From: Nanobdellota archaeon
Lineage (GTDB): Archaea; Nanobdellota; Nanobdellia; Woesearchaeales; GW2011-AR9
DNA: 38,754 bases
NCBI GenBank assembly: GCA_018824365.1
Contig: JAHJGQ010000081.1
Location: 1-38,754 of the forward strand
Reading direction: 5' to 3'
Made by a program: the position numbers and the translations under genes. A model generated the notes under the pieces. The model was not told where the DNA came from and did not search any database. It worked only from the letters and a program-made list of their open reading frames with translations. Below, piece after piece: positions 1 through 6,584 of the stretch; positions within the stretch are counted from its first letter, which is position 1; each line of letters starts with the position of its first letter.

Positions 1-66
1 CTATATATTATTTTTTTCATTTAGTTAATTAGAATGTTTCATAAATACCTCAAGCATTTCCGTTAT

Positions 67-77
67 ATTTATATAAT
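67..77 (+). promoter_or_regulatory. TATA box for the first gene
   Basis: TTTATATAAT lies about 31 nt before the ATG at 101. The same spacing recurs before many genes in this window, for example at 16361 for Rpo11 and 14202 for TatD. It supports leaderless transcription starting at or beside that ATG, and argues against the TTG start used in the ORF track. Confidence 0.6.
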
Positions 78-100
78 TAAATATATTGATTATATCCAAT

Positions 101-622
101 ATGAAACTTCGGCAAGTTACTTTACGTTATAATGGACTTTTTGATTTTGATGGTTTATATTCAGCAGTTATTGATTGGGCAAAGAATTATGGTTATATGT
201 GGCAAGAAACGTCCTATAAACACAAAGTGCCTTCACCCAAAGGAGCTGAACAGGAACTTGATTGGATTTTAACGAAAAAAGTTACTGACTATATGAGTTA
301 TGAGCTTAAGCTTACGGTTCATGCTTGGGATATGATGGAAGTTAATGTAGACGTTGATGGACGTAAAAAGTCCTTAAGCAATGCTCGAATATATATCTTG
401 ATAAATGGTAAATTGACTACTGATTGGCAGAATAAGTTTAAAGGAGGTAAGATTGCAGAAATTATCGGTAAATGGTATGGGAAAGTGATGAAGAGAGACA
501 TAGAAACTGCATATTTTGATACATTATATTACCGTATGTGGAACTTGCACGCAATCATGAAAAAATATTTTGATATGCAATCTAAGAAATATGCATATAA
601 AGGATATCTCGGAGAAAACTAA
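101..622 (+). CDS. Uncharacterised protein, paralog family member 1
   Basis: I do not recognise a named family. The protein (173 aa from ATG 101) shares a pattern with the two tandem ORFs at 9973 and 10488: an N-terminal YNGLF-type strand, a helix ending in an aromatic-rich segment, a P-x-G turn, then paired strands and a helical C-terminus (residues about 110-170). No signal peptide, membrane segment or metal motif is visible, so it is probably a soluble cytoplasmic protein. The TTG start at 86 in the ORF track is unlikely because the TATA box is placed for a leaderless ATG at 101. It is followed within 20 nt by a long inverted-repeat RNA candidate, as is the paralog pair. Confidence 0.75.
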   Translation: MKLRQVTLRYNGLFDFDGLYSAVIDWAKNYGYMWQETSYKHKVPSPKGAEQELDWILTKKVTDYMSYELKLTVHAWDMMEVNVDVDGRKKSLSNARIYILINGKLTTDWQNKFKGGKIAEIIGKWYGKVMKRDIETAYFDTLYYRMWNLHAIMKKYFDMQSKKYAYKGYLGEN

Positions 623-638
623 GCTTTAATTTTATGTT

Positions 639-738
639 GCTAGAGGTATCTTGCGAACAAGGAAGTTTCACAACCATAAAGATTAACCAGCTGGATTTTC
701 TAAGCTAAACTCCCAATAGTTATCGCATACTCTCTAGC
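639..738 (-). ncRNA. Candidate structured RNA 1 (long hairpin)
   Basis: The ends pair as GCTAGAG/CTCTAGC, continue as GTAT/ATAC and GCG/CGC with small bulges, then an internal loop, then GGAAGTTT/AAACTCCC with one mismatch, closing a loop of about 38 nt with the palindrome CCAGCTGG. Strand is inferred: a TATA-like TTATATAG on the minus strand (768-761) lies about 31 nt before position 738, with no plus-strand gene placed to use it, while no TATA box precedes 639 on the plus strand. The 7-bp end helix resembles a tRNA acceptor stem, but I could find no T-arm or anticodon arm, so I do not call a tRNA. Confidence 0.45.
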
Positions 739-877
739 TTAATCTTGTAATAGTAAATAACTATATAATTATTTCTTACCACTAAATGTAGATAAAAATT
801 TAAAACAAACTTAATATCATTCTTTAGTAGTTACAAAAGCAACTTTTATAAACTAGATTATGAAGCAGATAATAACT

Positions 878-1762
878 ATGCTATTTAATCCAAAGATGGA
901 AAATTTTGGACTTGACAATTATATTATGTCTGAAGTAGATTCTACGTTTAAACCAGTGGTGGTTGAAATAGCAGATATGGTGGATATTCTAAGAACACAT
1001 AGAGTGTCTGAATTAAAATATTCTCTCAACGAAAACTTAGGAGACCTTTCAGCATCAAAATTTCCTACAGAATGTGAAGTAATCAATTATGAATTTGCAA
1101 AATTAGTTGTCTTAAATGAAATATATAAAGCACCTCAAAAAGTAAAAGTTGGAATGTTGTTATATCTTAAAAGTTTGTGTGTGGATAGTCTAAATAGTGA
1201 AAATTTACAAAAAGCAGAATCGGCTCTTAAACCAGTTGCAATTGAAGCTGCCGAGATGGTGGATATCTTAAGAAAATATGATTTATCTAGAGAAAATTAT
1301 TCATTGAGGGAAAGTTTAGATATTCAAATAAGTCCTAAAATACCTCTTGAACATGAAATAATTAACTATGAGTTAGCAAAAGGAAAAATATTGGGCAAAG
1401 TAAATAAAACTGCTTTAAATGTTGGAATTGAAATGCTGTTAATCCTAAAAGATTTATGTGTTAATGATTATAGTGAGAATGATTTGGATGAGTCAAAGAA
1501 AGCTCTCAAGAATGTTGTTGATAATGTCTTATATATTGCTAAAGTCTTTAGGAATTATAGGGTAGATGAATTAAGATATTGTCTAAATTCAAGTTTGACT
1601 GATATCTTAACTCCGAATATTCCATCAATGTCAGAAGTTCTAGAATTTAATATAGCAAGGAGTATGATATTAGGGGAAGCTGGTAAGAAGAATATCAAAA
1701 CCAGTGTAGGTATGTTTAGGCTGGTAAAAGATTTATGCTTTAATTTAAGGTATGATCTTTAG
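878..1762 (+). CDS. Three-repeat helical protein of unknown function
   Basis: The protein (294 aa) is almost entirely three tandem copies of a module of about 85-90 residues. Each copy runs through a [TA]-[FL]-K-x-V segment, a helix with MVDILR or similar, a Y-[SC]-L-[NR] turn, a P-rich turn before E-[VI]-[IL], and a last helix ending K-[SD]-L-C. Each repeat ends in a conserved LC pair, so the cysteine is probably structural. No signal peptide or membrane helix is seen. The track start is ATG 860, but a TATA box at 846-852 lies only 8 nt before it. The in-frame ATG at 878 fits the 31-nt leaderless spacing, so I place the start there. Function unknown. Confidence 0.7.
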   Translation: MLFNPKMENFGLDNYIMSEVDSTFKPVVVEIADMVDILRTHRVSELKYSLNENLGDLSASKFPTECEVINYEFAKLVVLNEIYKAPQKVKVGMLLYLKSLCVDSLNSENLQKAESALKPVAIEAAEMVDILRKYDLSRENYSLRESLDIQISPKIPLEHEIINYELAKGKILGKVNKTALNVGIEMLLILKDLCVNDYSENDLDESKKALKNVVDNVLYIAKVFRNYRVDELRYCLNSSLTDILTPNIPSMSEVLEFNIARSMILGEAGKKNIKTSVGMFRLVKDLCFNLRYDL

Positions 1763-1792
1763 AATATGTTATAAGATGCCAGAAAGATAATG

Positions 1793-1806
1793 TGCACCGG
1801 CCGGGA
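1793..1806 (-). repeat. Direct repeat of tRNA-Gly 3' end (att-like copy A)
   Basis: TGCACCGGCCGGGA is identical to 2927-2940, where it encodes (minus strand) the 3' T-stem and acceptor strand plus discriminator A of tRNA-Gly. The two copies are 1134 bp apart and flank the homing endonuclease gene. A duplicated tRNA 3' end at the edge of inserted DNA is the classic trace of integration into a tRNA gene. Confidence 0.7.
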
Positions 1807-1902
1807 CCTTCGCAGACACGAAGAGAGTAGTAAACATAAACAATGTAGGAACACAGTTACTGTCTCTATCTTCTCCTCAACAGTCTATTCGAACCCGATA
1901 GG
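1793..1902 (-). ncRNA. Candidate RNA ending in a tRNA-Gly 3' end
   Basis: On the minus strand a TATA box (TTTATAAA, 1933-1926) predicts a transcript start near 1901. From there the sequence reads CGGGTTCGAAT (5' T-stem and T-loop), then about 88 nt, then CCCGG (3' T-stem) and CCGGTGCA (acceptor plus discriminator). The two T-stem halves could pair if the 88 nt were removed. AGAC/GTCT and TTCG/CGAA complements flank that insert. No 5' acceptor half or anticodon arm precedes it. It could be a split-tRNA 3' half, a tRNA remnant left by integration, or an unrelated RNA. The promoter placement is inference. Confidence 0.35.
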
Positions 1903-2017
1903 TTAAGTATCATATGTTTAACATCTTTATAAAAATTTTGTAAGTAGAAATACTCTTTTTAGAGAACATGTTTGTTGTTTCTTACACCACTCACCCACTG
2001 GACAAGTCCGGGTAGAG

Positions 2018-2027
2018 TTTATATATT
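2018..2027 (+). promoter_or_regulatory. TATA box for the homing endonuclease transcript
   Basis: TTTATATATT predicts a start near 2050, which leaves a 5' leader of about 130 nt before ATG 2184. That is long for this genome, where most transcripts look leaderless. Confidence 0.45.
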
Positions 2028-2046
2028 AGCAAATTTACAGGATATT

Positions 2047-2178
2047 AAGAAAAAGAGGTTACACATAACAGCAATAAAATTCTTTTGACAAAGTAAAGAA
2101 GAAATTTAAACAGTGGTGCTTGGTCGCCTCTTTCTCTTGAAAACCCCGGGTTTTAGAATAATGCAAACTTGGAGGCGA
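2047..2178 (+). promoter_or_regulatory. Leader with two competing helices before the endonuclease start
   Basis: CCTCTTTCTCTT (2127-2138) can pair with AAGAAAAAGAGG at the predicted 5' end (2047-2058) with one mismatch in 12. The overlapping TCGCCTC (2124-2130) can pair with GAGGCGA (2172-2178), which contains the Shine-Dalgarno sequence GGAGG (2171-2175). The two pairings share CCTC, so they exclude each other: one hides the ribosome binding site and the other frees it. AAAACCCCGGGTTTT (2140-2154) forms a further palindrome between them. The complementarity is seen directly; a switch is inference. Confidence 0.4.
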
Positions 2179-2183
2179 TAAGG

Positions 2184-2972
2184 ATGAATAAGAAAAGATT
2201 AAACAAAAGTGAACTTAAGCTTATTGGTACGTTAATTAAAAAAAATTACTCACTAAATGAAATTTCCAAAATATTAGGGAGGAGCAAAACTACAATATAC
2301 TATCATTTTAGAAAAATAAAAGGAAGATATGTTAAACCAGTAACTTTGATATCTGGTGATGAAGAATTAATTGGCGAGTTTATAGGCCTGTTTGCTGGTG
2401 ATGGCTCTTTCTACAAAATGCCTAATTACAAATACAATATTCGTTTACATTTTAATTCTACTGAAGCTAATTATGTTGATAATCTTATTCGAAATGTATT
2501 AATTAAGCTATTTGGCAAAAAACCAATGATGTTTAAACAAGAAAATAGGATAAATTTATGTTATTATTCTAAGAATATTTATGAGTTTGTTAAGGATTAT
2601 CTATGTTGGGATTTAAATGAACCTAAAACCTATTCTGTTAGGCTAAAGAAAGAGGATTATTCAAGTGCTTTTATGGTGGGTTTTATTAGAGGATCATTGG
2701 ATAGCGATGGGTATTTGTCTTCTAAAAAAGTCAGTTTTGCAACTGTTTCTCCAGGATTGAAAGAAAGTATTATAAGATGTTTAGATAGTTTAGATTTATC
2801 ATACAGTGTACGATTATACAAAGAAAAAAGAGAAAATCGTAGAGATATTTATCATGTTAATATTCTTAGAAAGGATTTCAACAAATTTTATCAAATTATT
2901 AAGCCAAGAAACATAAAAGGACTGAATGCACCGGCCGGGATTCGAATATCCGAACGTCCAGTCCAATTTTGA
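2184..2972 (+). CDS. LAGLIDADG-type homing endonuclease with N-terminal HTH
   Basis: The protein (262 aa) carries two LAGLIDADG-type helices, IGLFAGDGSF near residues 66-75 and FIRGSLDSDGYL near 166-177, each ending in the catalytic acidic residue, as in monomeric double-motif homing endonucleases. The N-terminal 50 residues hold a helix-turn-helix (LNEISKILGRSKTTIYYHF), probably for DNA binding. Such enzymes cut a long specific DNA site and spread the DNA that encodes them. The start is ATG 2184 after GGAGG; the TTG at 2169 in the track is too early. The last 15 or so codons run antisense through the tRNA-Gly 3' half, so the end of the protein was acquired by reading into its target. Confidence 0.85.
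   Translation: MNKKRLNKSELKLIGTLIKKNYSLNEISKILGRSKTTIYYHFRKIKGRYVKPVTLISGDEELIGEFIGLFAGDGSFYKMPNYKYNIRLHFNSTEANYVDNLIRNVLIKLFGKKPMMFKQENRINLCYYSKNIYEFVKDYLCWDLNEPKTYSVRLKKEDYSSAFMVGFIRGSLDSDGYLSSKKVSFATVSPGLKESIIRCLDSLDLSYSVRLYKEKRENRRDIYHVNILRKDFNKFYQIIKPRNIKGLNAPAGIRISERPVQF
2927..2940 (-). repeat. Direct repeat of tRNA-Gly 3' end (copy B, within the tRNA)
   Basis: TGCACCGGCCGGGA is the partner of the copy at 1793-1806. Here it is the functional 3' end of the tRNA-Gly gene. Confidence 0.7.
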
Positions 2973-3058
2973 CGTTTCCCGGATGACCGGCTTGGAAGGC
3001 CGGGATTCTTTACGGCGTGATAGGAAATTCTAACACGTAGCCATTAAACTACCGGTGC
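2927..3058 (-). tRNA. tRNA-Gly(TCC) with two interruptions
   Basis: Minus strand: acceptor GCACCGG (3058-3052) pairs with CCGGTGC (2934-2928), discriminator A at 2927. The anticodon arm CCGGC-CTTCCAA-GCCGG (3003-2987) has anticodon TCC at 2996-2994. D-stem GTTT (3049-3046) pairs with GAAT (3008-3005). About 30 extra nt lie in the D-loop after GG (3040-3010), containing CTA-CGTG...CACG-CCG, an almost ideal bulge-helix-bulge core. T-stem CCGGG (2982-2978) is separated from T-loop TTCGAAT (2946-2940) by about 31 nt containing AACGTC/GACGTT. Both are best read as non-canonical archaeal tRNA introns; exact splice sites are not resolved. A TATA box lies at 3090-3084, 31 nt upstream. Confidence 0.8.
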
Positions 3059-3082
3059 ATAAAATAAGAAAATCGCACTTCT

Positions 3083-3090
3083 CTTTATAA
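3083..3090 (-). promoter_or_regulatory. TATA box of tRNA-Gly
   Basis: TTATAAAG on the minus strand starts 31-32 nt before the tRNA 5' nucleotide at 3058, the same geometry as the leaderless protein genes. Confidence 0.6.
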
Positions 3091-3252
3091 AATTTCCTTT
3101 CTTGTTAAATAGATTCATCAAATAAACTTCTCAAATCTACGCTTTACCTAACTATTTCTAACTTAATTTATCTTCAATAAGACTTAAATACCAAATGATA
3201 GTAATTTTCTATCACAAAAAAGCATAATGCTTTGATTTTTTGGAGATAACTT

Positions 3253-3981
3253 ATGGTAAATTGTTCAGAGCTGATAATGAAAAGAAAAGAACTAGAGGAT
3301 TTGCTGGACAGATTAAGCCAAGACGAAACATTCACTTTATTAGATAAAAGTATTGAAATTAGAATATATGATTTAATGATTAACGCTAGAATAAAGTATA
3401 ATCAAGCAATGAATGAAGATTTAGATAATATAATTAAAGGCCTATTAGAAGTACCGAGTGATAAAATTGATAATCTTTCTGTTGGGTTCAGTGCTAAATC
3501 TACTCTTCTAAATTGGAAGGAAAAATATGGTCATGCACCAGCTTATATCTTTGTCTTGAACTTTGATCCAAATAATCCTCAACATAAAGAGCATAGTTTT
3601 GGTGCAATGTCTGGAAGATCTTTCCGCCCTTGCATTAATAGGAATATCAATGATCAAGATATAATTGAAGATATTGAAAAGATAGCTTATGAAGATAATG
3701 CAGTTATTATAGATAAAAAAGGATTAATTCTAGCAACAAATATACAGCTTGTTGATGTAAATCCTTCAGCAATACTTGGTGAATTCTCTAAAAATAGTGA
3801 TGATCATAAGAAGTTTGGTTTTGTTCATGAAGTGCATTCCAGACATTTTTCTTCTTTAGGAGCTTCTTATCATATTCCTGGTTCAGTAGTTTACACACTA
3901 GGGGAAGCTGGTTATATAAGGAGATTTGAAAAAGGTAAAATAACCTTCTCTACCGTCGAGCAAGAGATTAGGGCTTTGTAA
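3253..3981 (+). CDS. DisA_N/DAC-like protein (possible diadenylate cyclase)
   Basis: The second half (residues about 130-240) has the order of a DAC domain, which makes cyclic di-AMP from two ATP. DNAVIIDKKGLILATN (about 148-163) stands where the DGA motif and following strands are expected. RHFSSLGASY (about 195-204) stands for the RHR-x-A-L-G-x-S motif, followed by strands around VVYTLGEAGYI. Two signature residues differ: DGA is DNA and RHR is RHF, so activity is uncertain. The N-terminal 120 residues are helical and unrecognised. Archaea have single-gene cyclases of this kind (DacZ). A weak SD GGAG precedes ATG 3253. An MscS channel lies elsewhere in the window, but no linkage is implied. 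Confidence 0.55.
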   Translation: MVNCSELIMKRKELEDLLDRLSQDETFTLLDKSIEIRIYDLMINARIKYNQAMNEDLDNIIKGLLEVPSDKIDNLSVGFSAKSTLLNWKEKYGHAPAYIFVLNFDPNNPQHKEHSFGAMSGRSFRPCINRNINDQDIIEDIEKIAYEDNAVIIDKKGLILATNIQLVDVNPSAILGEFSKNSDDHKKFGFVHEVHSRHFSSLGASYHIPGSVVYTLGEAGYIRRFEKGKITFSTVEQEIRAL

Positions 3982-4129
3982 GGAATTCTTTTGGTATGTC
4001 ATTTTTATTCTAAATAACATCTTTTTTTATACACTATTTTTTATACTCCAATATTCATACGTTAAAATAGGCTATGAGAACCGCTTTGTTTCCGATATAT
4101 TTTTAAACATAATTCTCTTTACAAAAATT

Positions 4130-4642
4130 ATGGTAGAACTTACTGGACAAAATTGTAATTTTTGTGGAGAAAATAAACTTACTTTACGTGAAGAGGAGAT
4201 AGAGATCCCTTACTTCGGGCGGGTTTTTGTCTTTTCTATGGAATGTACAGCTTGTGGTTATAGAAAGTCTGATGTAGAACCAGCAGAAAGCAAAGAACCA
4301 TGTAAATATACATTAGAAGTAAGTTCAGAAGATGATCTTAACATTAAGATAATCAAGTCAGGAGAAGCTATACTTAAAATACCGCACATCATAACTGTTG
4401 AACCAGGACCTGCTGCAAATGGTTATGTTACTAATGTTGAAGGTCTTCTTGAGCGGATTAAAAATAGGATCACCTCTTCAGTTGAAGGGGAAGAAGATCC
4501 TGCTGCAAAGAAAAAGGCTAAAAATCTTATTAAGAAATTAAATAAAGTTTTAGTTGGCAGAGAACCATTAAAGATAATTATTGAAGATCCTACCGGTCAT
4601 AGTGCAATCGTTTCTGATAAAGCGCAAAAGAGTAAACTTTAG
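4130..4642 (+). CDS. ZPR1-type zinc finger protein
   Basis: The N-terminus has a C-x2-C...C-x2-C zinc finger (CNFCGEN near residues 9-15, CTACGY near 39-44) with the E-I-P-Y-F-G strand between, typical of the ZPR1 domain. The following beta domain with IPHIITVEPGP matches the single ZPR1 module of archaea; eukaryotic ZPR1 has two and acts as a chaperone for elongation factor eEF1A. At 170 aa it has the usual archaeal length. A TATA-like box at about 4099 fits a leaderless ATG at 4130. It ends with TAG, and the convergent small gene on the minus strand ends 3 nt beyond. Confidence 0.88.
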   Translation: MVELTGQNCNFCGENKLTLREEEIEIPYFGRVFVFSMECTACGYRKSDVEPAESKEPCKYTLEVSSEDDLNIKIIKSGEAILKIPHIITVEPGPAANGYVTNVEGLLERIKNRITSSVEGEEDPAAKKKAKNLIKKLNKVLVGREPLKIIIEDPTGHSAIVSDKAQKSKL

Positions 4643-4645
4643 ATT

Positions 4646-4912
4646 TTATTCTCTTTCGCTCATTATAACTCTTTCTAACTCTCTTAAAACTTCATTGTCA
4701 TCTGGAGTTATTTCTATAGTAAATCTATTTCTAGGACCTATCTCCATTTCAACAGTTCTTCCTTTGTAACTAAAAGAATCCTGGCGATATTCTTCTTCAC
4801 GTTGATGACATCCAAAAGTAAATTCCCTGCTAATAAACTGGGCTTCTTTTAGCAAATAATCCCTAAGATTCTCATAGCCATTAATGTTTGGTTCAAATTC
4901 TATCTTTGCCAT
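4646..4912 (-). CDS. Small uncharacterised protein
   Basis: An 88-aa soluble protein with many charged residues and an alternating pattern in the second half (EMEIGPRNRFTIEITP) that suggests a beta-hairpin, followed by a helix. I do not recognise the family. It converges with the ZPR1 gene with 3 nt between stops. The overlapping plus-strand ORF at 4581 is a shadow: it starts inside ZPR1 and has a hydrophobic, low-complexity composition. Confidence 0.6.
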   Translation of the reverse strand: MAKIEFEPNINGYENLRDYLLKEAQFISREFTFGCHQREEEYRQDSFSYKGRTVEMEIGPRNRFTIEITPDDNEVLRELERVIMSERE

Positions 4913-5373
4913 TACTTATAATGATTAATTATCTTTTAAATATATTATGAATTATGGTATTTATCCAAGATCATTTGTTTAGAAATACTTTTTTTATATT
5001 ATCAGTGTAATGTTAAACTCAATAAATTTGGAGTCCTAAAAACGAAAAGGGCAATTTCTTCATAAGATTATTAAAACTCACTCATTTTTTAAATGTTTAA
5101 GAATTTTGATTTGGTTAAGTTTCAGATTAAATATTTGTTCCTGTGTTGTTAATTTGAAAAAAATTGGGTCTTCTGTATTTATGATCAAGAAATTGCTCAT
5201 TAATTCTTTTTCTAATGTATCACTTACGCTCTGTGAAAGACAGACTCCATATTTACTTTGCGGATGCAATTTTACCCCATTATGTAGGTAAAAGAGTTTA
5301 ACATGCTTTAGGGAATGTTATATGTAATGAAAACCATAAATAAATATAAATATACATTGTTCAATTTAATCTG
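4913..5373. other. Intergenic stretch with only weak ORFs
   Basis: This 460-nt stretch holds the promoter side of the minus-strand gene before it and, at its right end, a TATA-like AAATATAAATATA (5342-5354) about 31 nt before the gene at 5374. A 63-codon minus-strand ORF (5269-5078) starts with TTG and has no visible promoter or SD; its last 40 codons begin with an ATG and are lysine- and isoleucine-rich. I see no convincing gene, RNA or repeat. Confidence 0.4.
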
Positions 5374-5580
5374 ATGAAACACATGATTGGAGACAGTATT
5401 GATGTTCTTATTTGCCCAGAGGGGCATAGTGTGCCGTATGCACGTTGGAATTATGCAAAAGAATTATCTAAAACTGAAGTTGATGCAATGACATTATTAC
5501 CAGTATATGAATCCGGGCTATATTGTTCAAAATGTGATAAGCCTTACGGATTAAGTAAATTAACTAAACCACAAGTATAA
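5374..5580 (+). CDS. Small zinc-ribbon-like protein
   Basis: A 68-aa protein with two knuckle-like metal sites, CPEGH near residues 14-18 and CSKCDKPYG near 51-59, which suggests one zinc bound by C-x3-H plus C-x2-C. A TATA-like box stands about 31 nt before the ATG, so the transcript is probably leaderless and monocistronic. No named family recognised. The size and metal site fit a regulatory or RNA-associated zinc ribbon, but this is inference. Confidence 0.65.
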   Translation: MKHMIGDSIDVLICPEGHSVPYARWNYAKELSKTEVDAMTLLPVYESGLYCSKCDKPYGLSKLTKPQV

Positions 5581-5605
5581 TTGTTTGTAATCTTTTTTAA
5601 ATAAC

Positions 5606-6286
5606 TCACTGAAATATTTTTTCCCTTTCTTTATTAGTTAAGTATTTATATCCTTTTACTTCTAAAGTACCTAAACTTAGCTTTCCTATCCTTATCCTCT
5701 GTAAGTAAGATACTTTAAAATCCAAAGCATCAAAGATCCTTCTTATAATGCGGTTCTTTCCTTCATGGATAGTTATTTCAAGGAGATTATTTGTCTGCTT
5801 TCGAATCTTTGCAGGAGCGGTCTTTCCATCTTTAAGAACAATCCCTTTTTCAATCTGCTTAATCTCATTATCATTTATCGGCCTGTTAATTTCAACCAGG
5901 TATGTTTTCTTAATCTCATGGCTTGGATGCATTATCTTATTGGCAAAATCACCGTCATTTGTCAACAGAAGTAAACCTGTAGAATTATAATCTAATCTTC
6001 CTATGGGAAAGATTCTTTCTTTAACTCTAATATAATCCATCACTGTTTTATATTGTTTATCTCTTAAAGCTGTTACACAACCAAGCGGCTTATTGAATTT
6101 GATATAGACTTTTCTCTCTTTTCTTACTGATCTATTATCTACATAAATATTGTCATCTTCAGAAGCTTTATCGCCTAAAGAGATAACTTTATCATTAACT
6201 TTTACTCTGCCTTTCTCGATAAGTTCTTCAGCTTTCCTCCTTGAGCAATAGCCGTAATTGCTTAACAGTTTCTGTACTCTTTGCAT
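5606..6286 (-). CDS. RsuA/RluB-family pseudouridine synthase
   Basis: It isomerises uridine to pseudouridine in rRNA. The N-terminal S4 RNA-binding domain (residues 1-60, CSRRKAEELIEKGRV) is followed by the catalytic domain with GRLDYNSTGLLLLTNDG near residues 97-113, whose Asp is the catalytic residue. The C-terminal HEGKNRIIRRI segment is typical of the family. At 226 aa it matches bacterial RsuA/RluB/RluE enzymes. This family is bacterial in origin and uncommon in archaea, which usually guide rRNA pseudouridylation with H/ACA RNAs, so transfer from bacteria is likely. The rRNA target cannot be told from sequence. Confidence 0.9.
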   Translation of the reverse strand: MQRVQKLLSNYGYCSRRKAEELIEKGRVKVNDKVISLGDKASEDDNIYVDNRSVRKERKVYIKFNKPLGCVTALRDKQYKTVMDYIRVKERIFPIGRLDYNSTGLLLLTNDGDFANKIMHPSHEIKKTYLVEINRPINDNEIKQIEKGIVLKDGKTAPAKIRKQTNNLLEITIHEGKNRIIRRIFDALDFKVSYLQRIRIGKLSLGTLEVKGYKYLTNKEREKIFQ

Positions 6287-6489
6287 ATCTCTGGGTTGTC
6301 GGTTGTAAATATAAATTTTACTGCATGCAAAATAAATGTTTGAGAATTAATAAGGGATAATTTTGATTCTATTATTGGTTTGTTATTGGTGACTTATGAC
6401 CACCTCATAAAATAACTACCAACAACATAACTACTGGTTAGTGGTAATTTTAGAAAGATTTAAATAAAAGTAGGATATTATAGCTTAAT

Positions 6490-6570
6490 ATGAGGCATAA
6501 AATAAGCATTACATTAGACAAAGTGAAATATTAGATGAAAATACTAAAAAAAGCACGTAAATTGTCTTAA
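6490..6570 (+). pseudogene. Remnant of a ribbon-helix-helix (CopG-like) gene
   Basis: From ATG 6490 the frame reads an RHH-like strand, RHKISITLDK, reaches TAG at 6532-6534, then continues in frame as ILKKARKLS and stops at TAA 6568-6570. KISITLD followed by a K-rich helix is how many RHH regulators and antitoxins begin, but the second helix is missing. A TTTAAATA box at 6459 is correctly placed for a leaderless ATG at 6490, so the promoter is intact although the gene looks decayed. It may now drive the large orphan gene at 6585. Confidence 0.4.
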
Positions 6571-6584
6571 AAAACCACATTAAT

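Noticed and set aside
639-738. A tRNA with 7-bp acceptor GCTAGAG/CTCTAGC
   Set aside because: No T-loop with a 5-bp stem and no anticodon arm can be placed; GTAT/ATAC and GCG/CGC simply continue the end helix.
4581-4769. 62-codon plus-strand ORF
   Set aside because: It starts within ZPR1 in another frame and is antisense to the small gene at 4646-4912; composition is that of a shadow frame.
5078-5291. Overlapping ORFs on both strands (63 and 61 codons)
   Set aside because: The plus frame is Cys/Phe/Leu-rich and typical of AT-rich noncoding sequence. The minus frame starts with TTG and lacks a promoter or SD. Neither is supported enough to call.
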